Assembly (NCBI GenBank): GCA_035610835.1
Contig: CM069441.1
Span: 82,755,848-82,819,847 of the forward strand
DNA from: Ophiura sarsii
Lineage: Eukaryota > Echinodermata > Ophiuroidea > Amphilepidida > Ophiuridae
Direction: 5' to 3'
DNA length: 64,000 nt
Shown here: in pieces, positions 56,701 through 64,000 of the stretch
How positions within the stretch are numbered: position 1 is the stretch's first letter
Layout: each line of letters opens with the position of its first letter
The notes under the pieces: generated by a model
Told to the model about the DNA's origin: nothing
The model's database searches: none
The model's input: the letters and a program-made list of their open reading frames with translations, nothing else
Made by a program: the position numbers and the translations under genes

Positions 56701-56803
56701 TTTGTTCAATAACAGCTGCTAATTAATTGAGGAACATCATTTTTGTACATGCGTTCCTATTGGTTAAAATATCATTACTTCAACCGGTTCAACCAATCAG
56801 AGT
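56701..56803. promoter_or_regulatory. SRP14 side of the ancestral SRP14-SAE1 bidirectional promoter
   Basis: Between the SRP14 start and the left target duplication lie ATTGG (56759-56763) and CCAAT (56793-56797), an NF-Y-like pair in opposite orientations 34 bp apart, and no TATA box. A further ATTGG (56823-56827) lies in the duplicated segment and is repeated at 59958-59962. Promoter function is inferred from gene layout and motifs only. Confidence 0.6.
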
Positions 56804-56886
56804 TACGGTCATACAATTCAACATTGGAGAAATTAATTTACAACAAACAACTTTGTAATTTGGTCTGCTTTCGTTTTTCAGCGTGT
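56804..56886. repeat. Target-site duplication, left copy (83 bp)
   Basis: Identical over all 83 bases to 59939-60021. Starts tacggtcatacaattcaaca and ends cgtttttcagcgtgt. Confidence 0.97.
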
Positions 56887-59800
56887 ATCAGTATCAGTAT
56901 CAGTATCGGTTCTGTCGGTAGGGTATAACTTCTTATACATTTCACCAACTTTTACGAAAATAACTGGATGACTCATGCAAGCAGGACGCGATGTTTTGGG
57001 TATTAGATGTTGAACTAACTTAAAGGTGCTTCCTAAAGGCATCAGCAGATGGTGCGTTTACAGCTGCTTCAGTAAGGCTATTCCACTGGGTTACGGTGCG
57101 AACGAAGAATGATTCCTTGTGTGCATTCAGTCTGGCATATGTTCTCTTATATTTCTGTGTGTTGCTCTGTCTGTGTCGTGAGTCGTTAGCTGGTGTCAGG
57201 TATTCGTCGGCGTCAATTCCAACAAGTCCCTTGTTGATCTTGTATAACATTGTCAGTCTATTGTTTTTCCTCCTATGTTCAAGTGTCTCCCATTTTAGTT
57301 TGGTCATCATGTCAGTGACGCTGCTGTGTCTGCGGTAGTCTGCACAGCAAAATCTTGCCGCTCGTCTATGTACCATCTCAAGTCGTCGTTTTTGTACAAC
57401 AGAGAATGGGTCCCAGACCTCACATGCATACTCCAGGACGGGACGGACTAACATGTTGTACGTACATGTTTTCACCTCTTTGGTACAAAACCACATGTTT
57501 CGTCTCAGGAAACCAAGGCTTCTGTTGGCTTTGCTGATCACATTTTTGATGTGTGGAGCCCAGGTCATCTTGTTGTCAATTTCGACGCCTAGATAGGGAT
57601 GAGAGTTCACCTGCTGGAGTTCATTTCCACAGAAGATGAAGGTTGAAGTTGGAGGATCCTTCTTATATGTGATACGCATTGTTGAACATTTGGACGGGTT
57701 AAAGGACATTTTCCACTTATCTTGCCACTCTTCTAGCTTCTTCAAATCATCTTGGAGGGTTTTGACATGCTGATTGTCATTTCCATTTGTATATATTAGA
57801 CAGTCGTCTGCAAAAAGTCTGGTTTTGCTTGCGAGTTGGTTCGGCAAGTCATTAATGTAAAGTAGGAAGAGAAGTGGACCTAATACTGTGCCCTGTGGGA
57901 CTCCCGATACCACGTCTCTTGGCGTCGAAGTCTCTCCGTCGCACACTACTTGTTGGGTGCGGTTGCTCAGGAAACCTCTCACCCATTGTAAAAGCTGGCC
58001 TCTGATTCCATAGTGGTGCATCTTATTTAACAGCCTCTCGTGTGGTACCTTGTCAAAGGCTTTGCTGAAATCAAGTATTGCAAGGTGAGTAGTTGTGCCC
58101 TCTTCAAGGTTTGTGGTCAGATCGTGGGCTGTCTGGATAAGTTGAGTAACAGTTGACCTCTTGGCCCTAAACCCATGTTGACTGTCAACCAGGATATTCA
58201 GCTTTTCAAGGTGCTTCATTGTGTGCGAGTGGATTATGTGTTCCATGATCTTACAAATGATGCTGGTAAGAGAGACTGGCCTGTAGTTTTCTGGTTTGCT
58301 CTTATCACCCTTCTTGAAAATCCCTGTGACGTTTGCTTTCTGCCATTGCTGCGGTAAAACGCCTTGGTCCACGGAGCATTGAAAGAAGTCAGTGAGGATA
58401 GGTGTTAGCTCTTCAGCCGCTATTTTTAGAAACCATGGCGGAATCTGGTCGGGGCCGGGTGCTTTTGTAGGGACGAGTTTGTTGAGTTGTTTAAGTACTC
58501 CTTCTGGTTGTATGACAAGTGGAGGTATGTCTTCAAAGCTGCTGCTGCCAAGTGATGGGATGTGCTCATTGGTATCTTCCCTGGTGAAAACACTGGCGAA
58601 TTGGTCATTGAGGGCCTCTGCTTTTCCTTTGGCATCGCTAATGATACGCCCTTCTACTTTCAAGGCAGAAATTCCAACTTCCTCGCACTTGGTTTTTTTA
58701 ATGAAAGTCCAGAAAGCTTTGGGATTGTTTTTTATATTTGCAGTCAGATGCTCTGAGATGTACTCCCGTTTTGCCTTTTGGAGACTTCTACGTGTTTTTT
58801 TCTGGATGGATTTGAAGTTCACCCAGTCCTGTTTAGATCCAGAAGCTTTGGCCTTATTATAGAGTCTCTGCTTGGTTCTTGTAAGTCTTCTGTACTTCTT
58901 TGAAAACCAGGGGAGATTATGACGGCTTGAACTCATTTTTGATGGCACGTGGCGGTCCATTGTGGTTTTGATTTCTGTCTCTATGGCGTCCCACTTTTCT
59001 TGAACAGATGCTTGTCCCATTTCAGCATTATACTTCTGCTGGAAGTTGTTAATATCTTTTCTGATTCCAGGCTCATTTGCCTTTTGTCTGATGTAGATTT
59101 TCCTTTTATTTGCTTTTCTTCTCTTGGGCTTAAGATCAAGTTTTACTGTTACAATGTTGTGGTCGCTAAGTCCTGGGTCGACTGATAAACCACTGACGAG
59201 ATTTGTATTATTTGTCATTACTAAATCCAGGATATTTTCACCTCTCGTTGGTTTAGTGACCAACTGCTCCAATCCATGCTGAATGGATACATCTAGTAGC
59301 TTGTTTGCTGTTTTTTTGCAAGATGAGCTGGGCGAGATGATGCACATATTCTGCCAGTCAATGTTGGGCTGATTGAAATCACCGCACACGAGGATATCAC
59401 TATTTGGTGATTTTCTGGCGATGATGCTCAGAGTGCTGTCTAGATCTATCACTGTCTGAATGTCATTGTGTCGTGGTTTATACACTGTCCCCATAAGTAA
59501 GGTGCGTTGACCTCTCAGTTCAAGCTGGTGCCAGATTATTTCACTGTCGGTTTTGAGGTCCTTTCGTTCCGTGACAATGATTTCTTTCTTACAGGCAAAA
59601 AGAACTCCACCATGATCATCGGTTGTCCTATCTCTTCTGTAAACGGAGTAATTGTCAGGAAGTACTTCCGAACTGCTTATACTGGGGTACAGCCAAGTTT
59701 CGGTACCTTGTATGATATCAGGTTTCTGACTCTGTATCAAGAATTCAACTTCTGCTGTTTTGTTTTTGATGCTCTGGAAGTTGATCAGGTGAATTTTTAG

Positions 59801-59938
59801 AGGGTGTGCTTTGTTCACTTTGGATTTTTTAACAGTCTTGTCCGGTGTGCCGTTACTGTTAGCCGTCGGTTGATTGTCATTAGTCGTCAGATTATTGTCA
59901 CTCGTCGTCATATTGTTATTTATTATACAATATATAAA
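56887..59938 (-). mobile_element. Jockey/CR1-superfamily LINE, 3.05 kb, intact ORF
   Basis: Bounded exactly by the 83-bp duplication. On the minus strand it has a 27-bp leader, one ORF and a 133-bp 3' UTR ending in gatactgatactgatactga-type repeats (read on minus), a short tandem 3' terminus rather than poly(A), as in CR1/L2-like elements. No ORF1 is present, so the copy is either 5'-truncated or from a single-ORF lineage. Confidence 0.93.
57020..59911 (-). CDS. LINE endonuclease-reverse transcriptase, 963 residues
   Basis: An apurinic-like endonuclease at residues ~40-260 (INFQSIKNK, QGTETWL, VCGDFNQPNIDW, LSDHNIV) is followed by reverse transcriptase at ~480-760: KAPGPDQIPPWFLK, ENYRPVSLTSIICKIME, ILDFSKAFDKVPH, GVPQGTVLGPLLF and the catalytic FADD at about 700-703. 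The C-terminal region VRPVLEYACEVWDP, RRAARFC follows. No frameshift or stop. The ATG at 59911 (MTTSDNN) is chosen because the frame upstream, to 59959, is target-site DNA. The family reverse-transcribes its RNA at a nicked chromosomal target. Confidence 0.95.
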   Translation of the reverse strand: MTTSDNNLTTNDNQPTANSNGTPDKTVKKSKVNKAHPLKIHLINFQSIKNKTAEVEFLIQSQKPDIIQGTETWLYPSISSSEVLPDNYSVYRRDRTTDDHGGVLFACKKEIIVTERKDLKTDSEIIWHQLELRGQRTLLMGTVYKPRHNDIQTVIDLDSTLSIIARKSPNSDILVCGDFNQPNIDWQNMCIISPSSSCKKTANKLLDVSIQHGLEQLVTKPTRGENILDLVMTNNTNLVSGLSVDPGLSDHNIVTVKLDLKPKRRKANKRKIYIRQKANEPGIRKDINNFQQKYNAEMGQASVQEKWDAIETEIKTTMDRHVPSKMSSSRHNLPWFSKKYRRLTRTKQRLYNKAKASGSKQDWVNFKSIQKKTRRSLQKAKREYISEHLTANIKNNPKAFWTFIKKTKCEEVGISALKVEGRIISDAKGKAEALNDQFASVFTREDTNEHIPSLGSSSFEDIPPLVIQPEGVLKQLNKLVPTKAPGPDQIPPWFLKIAAEELTPILTDFFQCSVDQGVLPQQWQKANVTGIFKKGDKSKPENYRPVSLTSIICKIMEHIIHSHTMKHLEKLNILVDSQHGFRAKRSTVTQLIQTAHDLTTNLEEGTTTHLAILDFSKAFDKVPHERLLNKMHHYGIRGQLLQWVRGFLSNRTQQVVCDGETSTPRDVVSGVPQGTVLGPLLFLLYINDLPNQLASKTRLFADDCLIYTNGNDNQHVKTLQDDLKKLEEWQDKWKMSFNPSKCSTMRITYKKDPPTSTFIFCGNELQQVNSHPYLGVEIDNKMTWAPHIKNVISKANRSLGFLRRNMWFCTKEVKTCTYNMLVRPVLEYACEVWDPFSVVQKRRLEMVHRRAARFCCADYRRHSSVTDMMTKLKWETLEHRRKNNRLTMLYKINKGLVGIDADEYLTPANDSRHRQSNTQKYKRTYARLNAHKESFFVRTVTQWNSLTEAAVNAPSADAFRKHL

Positions 59939-60021
59939 TACGGTCATACAATTCAACATTGGAGAAATTAATTTACAACAAACAACTTTGTAATTTGGTC
60001 TGCTTTCGTTTTTCAGCGTGT
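59939..60021. repeat. Target-site duplication, right copy (83 bp)
   Basis: Exact copy of 56804-56886. It now forms the immediate upstream sequence of SAE1 and probably includes its transcription start region. Confidence 0.97.
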
Positions 60022-60083
60022 CAAAACAGGCTTTGTCTTAACTTAGATCGCTGGAACTTCAAAATTACAGGTTTAATTGAGCT
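60022..60083 (+). promoter_or_regulatory. SAE1: SAE1 5' UTR remainder
   Basis: 62 bases between the duplication and the SAE1 start. With one duplicate and the 103 bp on the SRP14 side they make the 248-bp pre-insertion gap. No TATA box. Confidence 0.5.
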
Positions 60084-60175
60084 ATGGAGCAACAGGAAAA
60101 TACAGCGATAACTGAGGCTGAAGCAGCTTTGTACGATCGACAGATTCGATTATGGGGACTTGATGCTCAGAAAAG
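60084..60175 (+). CDS. SAE1: SAE1 exon 1
   Basis: MEQQENTAITEAEAALYDRQ-IRLWGLDAQK plus two bases; donor AAAAG|gtaggc, where the donor is embedded in the palindrome TAGGCCTA (60177-60184). Confidence 0.93.
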
Positions 60176-63100
60176 GTAGGCCTAAAATTAAAAAGCTTAT
60201 TTTTTTACTGCGTTCAGTACTGTCATGACTGTTGAATTCGACTACCGTACTTCCACTATAAGTTAGTAATAAACGGCAACCCCTAGAGCATGTAGAGTCC
60301 TGTATAGAGAATAGAGTTATGAAATAAACACATTCAACTGATATATGGCCATGCGTTTTGAACTCGCCACCCAAAAATGGTGGTGTTGTTACGGATTTTC
60401 AAATTGTGATCTGTTTAATTCATCATATCTCAGCAAAACAAAATGCTATAGTCATGTTTCTGGTCTCATTTAAAAGCTAATTAATACCACTAACAAACCT
60501 GTAAATATGAACAACATAGCTTCTCAATTAACAAAGTTATGGTTGATTGAAGTGCGAACAGTCGAGGTGGAGGAGGGGGGGGATGCGGAGGGGGGGGATG
60601 CGGTACACACAAACTCTATGGGAACGCCGCATTTCGTGTGTGCAAACTTGATTAAATTTACTACTACTTAAGTACTACAGGGGCTACAAACTTGGTTTTG
60701 GTCTTAATTTACAGCTAAACAATTCTGCTAATTGTTTTTAATAATTTTGAACTCTTTATGATCGGTTTAGTCTATAAAATACGAACTTTTACTTACGAAA
60801 CTACCCGTTTTCATATTGAACACTGTATTAAGTAATGCGGATGTCTTTAAAATCTAAAAATTGCTGTAATTTTTTAATTACTTATCCTATCATAGTCAAA
60901 GTATACATTTTCTGAAAGGGAATTTGATGAGGAATCCAAATATGGACTTACTTTTCCAGTTAGGGTTAGTGCTAAAATGTTTCAGTTCAAAATAGGTTGA
61001 ATTGTAAAAATAAATTAACATAATTTGGAACACCCTGTATTCTGAGATTAACAAGCAACTGTGATTTTTCTTTCTCCATGGTCAGTAGGCTTCACCCATC
61101 CTCTAACCAAATACATATTGTTTACTTTCAGTTTATTACTGTAAGTTAGTAATAAGCAATGCATTAAGTAACCCACTTTTTATCCAGAATTAATTTTTTC
61201 CACCCTGTATAATTTCAAGGTCACCCTGTATAATGAGTTGAAATGTGTATATTTAGATTGCTTATGCCTTCAGCTTTCCAAAAATGTATACCTTTGCTAG
61301 TTTAAGGTTGATAGTTGTGGAGATATTCCGATTTTAAACTCAATTGGTGTAAAAATTCATAATATTTGTGATGTAACGCTAAGGGTGGCGAGTTCATAAC
61401 GCATGGCCATATATCAAAATAATTTCTTTCTTTCTTACAATACATTTTCAAACATACGCCAACGTCAACGATACGCTTTACTACTTTACTAAACTAGTCT
61501 TTACTAAATAAATGAGTGAGTAATAATATTAATAATAGTTTACTATCATCAAGATTCAAGTTTCATCATGATCACAGATCAGGAATGATCAGTCTGACCA
61601 GATAATTTAATATAACTAGGCCTAATTTAATTATAAAATTAATAATTTGTCAACATAAAACATAACTTTCTAAATTATTGATCAGATATTTAAAAATATA
61701 TGATCAATAAAGTAGTTTTAAAGTAAATATGTTTAATAGGCGCCTTGCATTTTTTTATTCTATTCTCGTAGCATGCCCGCCTCACTTTTGGCCCCTGCTT
61801 TGGTTTATTTTTTTTATTATTCCTAAGTAAAAATGGCGTAAAACAATAAAATACAGTCCAATGCCGTCTGAAAATAAACTAGCCTAGCTTTAGCGTTAGC
61901 GCCCTCATTTTCGGAGACATCTCTTTGAAGGATTCAAACACGACCACGTACATGTAAATCACAATGCATACGCAATATTTCTCATAGACTTCACATGCTT
62001 CACTTTTACATGTAGCTATAAAGGGTGGGGTATGAACATTCCCAAATAAAAATGGTGGCTTTGTAAAAAGGGTGGGGTAAAAAATAAAAAGGGTGGGGGC
62101 CGAGTGGGGGTCTGCACCCCTGGCCGGACATTGGTTTGGATATTGACATGTCATTTAGAGTAGAGAATTGAACTCAACCGGGGTTTTTTATTACCAGGAC
62201 CGTCAAATTAAACTCTGGTATTTCTTTTCAGATTGCGACAGGCTAAAATGCTTCTTGTTGGCATGGGAGGTCTCAACGCTGAGGTTTGCAAGAATGTGGT
62301 GCTTGCAGGCGTCAAATCCATGGTGCTACTGGACCACAGAGATGTTACACAGCTTGATGCTTGTTCACAGTTCCTTGTGTCTAGAGACGATGTTGGAAAA
62401 AATGTGAGTTCGATTACCTGGATAAAATGTGCCTTCACAATTTGTCCTTGAACACTGCAATGATGGGAATAAAAATCTTTGTCATTGTACCATGAAATTC
62501 TGTAACTTTACTTAAACTTTATTTGTTATGTTATATTTTTATTGCACAACAATTTTTATTTGCTTCCTGGGGAGGGGGGGGGGGTACTCATGTATGTAAG
62601 GCATACGGGGGACGTGCCACTCCAGTGGGTGTTTTTTTTAATGAGACATCCTTAGCCATGGGTAGGCTTTTCAACTGAAAAATCCTTAAACATGGGTCCT
62701 GTTATTGACACTAGCCTTAGCACTGGGTCAGATTTGAGCACATCGTTGACGACGTTTTTTTCCGGGTGTTTTTCAATATAACCTGAATTCAATTTGATAA
62801 ATTCAACCCCGGAATCGTGGAATTCAACCCATTTAACCATGAGATTAACTAGAAACCCTTAGACATGGGTCTACATTTGAAGAAAAATCCTTAGACATGG
62901 GTACCCTTTCCGGCAAAATTACCCTTGGAAGTCAGTGGGTATGGGTTTTGAGGCTGGAGCTGCACACCCCCGTCCAAAATAAATCCAAGTACCCCCCACC
63001 ACCCCCCCCCCCCCCCCCCCCGGATTTGCTTGTCCCAGTGCATTTTCCGTGTGTTATTGATATTTGTTATTTTTCTGTTTTATTGCGTTATTCTCCCTCG

Positions 63101-64000
63101 TCATTGCTATTTCCCCACACCAAGTATCGTGCGTTTACTCTTTGTATCAGTTTTCTGATCCTTGGTGTGTTTTGTTCTTAGCTCCATTGAATCATCTTTT
63201 TACGTTTTATAAAATTAATTTAGGTAACCTATTTAAGTTGAAGAACCCATAATCTAACCTTCTCTAAAGTGTCAAACCCAGCCATTTTTAGATGAAGTAC
63301 CCATTATATCTTTCTCTTAAAATGCATCCATTTCAAGTGGCCAGTTGTATGTTGCAATTAGGCACTAACAATAACAATACAGACATCTGATTTGCCTCAC
63401 TGCACATCTCATGAAACATGGCTCTTATAATCGGTGGGGTGTTAATCACCGATCCTTTTTCAATCCTTTTAACGATCGATAGAAAAATGAGTGAGCTTTC
63501 CCTGCGCTTTCCTCTATTTGTAAAAAGCCAGGCCCCATATAAAAAAGGGAATTATTTGCTCAAATTCTTTGCTGAACAAAATGGTGATAAAAATTAGCCC
63601 AAAGTGCCCACTTTACTGAGAATGATAAGCTCATGTTGAAATATCAGAGCCTTAATACATGTATGCAAAAGTCATATTCTCTCGTACCATCACATGGTCA
63701 GCTACTCCAGTCCAATGGCCAAGACCCTTGAATCAATGTCTACGTCTACTTTCACCGATAAATTTTACATTTTCAACTTTCCTTGTTGTATAAACAGAGA
63801 GCATTGTCATCAGTTCAGAAGGCGCAAGAGCTCAACCCCAACGTCAAAGTCACAGCGGACACAGATGACATTGAAAAGAAGCCTGATGACTTCTTCAAAC
63901 AGTACGATATAGTATGCCTCACTGGCTGTACCAAAGAGACATTGCTGAGAGTGAATCAGATCTGCCACGAGCACAACATACGTTTCTTTGCCGGGGACGT
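60084..64000 (+). CDS. SAE1: SAE1, SUMO-activating enzyme subunit 1, first three coding exons (gene continues past window)
   Basis: Exons 60084-60175, 62232-62403 and 63798-64000 join in phase to 155 residues. Recognised by AALYDRQIRLWGLDAQKR, MLLVGMGGLNAEVCKNVVLA, VLLDHRDVT, ELNPNVKVTADTDDIEKKP and NQICHEHNIRFFAGDV, colinear with the adenylation-domain half of SAE1/Aos1. SAE1 pairs with UBA2 to activate SUMO with ATP in the nucleus; the catalytic cysteine is on UBA2. The nucleotide-binding loop reads GMGGLNAE, where the human protein has GLKGLGAE. The LINE lies 146 bp upstream of the start codon. Confidence 0.95.
60341..61427. mobile_element. Foldback element in SAE1 intron 1, ~1.1 kb
   Basis: Left gatatatggccatgcgttttg, gaactcgccac; right gtggcgagttc, cgcatggccatatatc. 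The interior holds three caccctgtat words (61031, 61201, 61223), ends of mariner-like elements, and a duplicated ggggggatgcg. Confidence 0.75.
61428..62231. other. SAE1 intron 1, 3' part
   Basis: AT-rich; aagggtgggg repeats at 62022-62100 suggest an old MITE. The acceptor tttcttttcag ends it. Confidence 0.5.
62232..62403 (+). CDS. SAE1: SAE1 exon 2
   Basis: (R)LRQAKMLLVGMGGLNAEVC to SRDDVGKN; acceptor cttttcag|ATTGCG, donor AAAAT|gtgagt. Carries the ATP-binding glycine-rich loop. Confidence 0.94.
62566..63025. mobile_element. Repeat element with G/C-run ends in SAE1 intron 2
   Basis: Left end ctggggaggggggggggtac; right end gtaccccccaccaccccccc. Interior repeats of ccttagacatgggt (62649, 62684, 62858, 62889, degenerate). 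Resembles the G/C-run hAT-like copies elsewhere, but target duplications were not found. Confidence 0.55.
63026..63797. other. SAE1 intron 2, 3' part
   Basis: No gene or repeat recognised; ends at acceptor tataaacag. Confidence 0.5.
63798..64000 (+). CDS. SAE1: SAE1 exon 3 (cut by window end)
   Basis: RALSSVQKAQELNPNVKVTA, DTDDIEKKPDDFFKQYDIVC, LTGCTKETLLRVNQICHEHN, IRFFAGD. Still open at the last base. Confidence 0.94.

Noticed and set aside
57096..59800. Plus-strand open frames across the LINE
   Set aside because: Antisense shadows of the intact endonuclease-RT ORF.
59912..59959. Upstream ATGs extending the LINE ORF by 16 codons (MLNCMTVF...)
   Set aside because: These codons come from the target-site duplication and the short leader, not from the element's coding sequence.

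Overview
This is a TE-saturated, AT-rich stretch of an animal nuclear genome. Introns are long with GT-AG (and one probable GC-AG) splice sites. L2/CR1-type LINEs, Penelope-like elements, a Gypsy fragment, tRNA-derived SINEs and many foldback MITEs are present. The gene content and the very frequent octamer TAGGCCTA suggest a marine invertebrate deuterostome (echinoderm- or hemichordate-like); this placement is inference. Almost all short open frames lie in repeats, and the real genes are multi-exon.

0-31 kb: two tandem sigma-class glutathione S-transferase genes on the minus strand. GST-B (coding exons 1-3 at 10.9, 1.4 and 0.3 kb) runs off the left edge. GST-A (five coding exons, 25.0 to 13.0 kb) is a paralogue whose introns still align to those of GST-B, so later insertions can be dated by comparison. 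GST-A carries a one-base deletion in exon 3 that brings in an immediate stop. A decayed copy of the last GST exon lies on the plus strand at 30 kb. The introns hold an L2 fragment, a hammerhead-ribozyme motif, Penelope-like pieces, nested hAT-like elements, a 73-bp palindrome, minisatellites and hairpin arrays.

31-42 kb: a foldback element with a 31-bp higher-order minisatellite, a decayed Gypsy gag-pol fragment, and a two-exon gene for a small secreted cysteine-rich protein whose intron carries a hAT-like insertion. Mariner-like, hAT-like and TTAA-flanked MITEs follow.

42-57 kb: SRP14 (signal recognition particle Alu-domain protein), five coding exons on the minus strand, with introns full of foldback MITEs.

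57-64 kb: SAE1 (SUMO-activating enzyme subunit 1) on the plus strand, with three coding exons before the window ends. SRP14 and SAE1 are head-to-head. A 3.05-kb LINE with one intact 963-residue endonuclease-reverse transcriptase frame sits between them, flanked by an identical 83-bp target-site duplication. Removing the element and one duplicate puts the two start codons 248 bp apart, so a recent insertion appears to have split a compact bidirectional promoter. This is the strongest unusual observation; the hammerhead motif at 3.47-3.54 kb is second.
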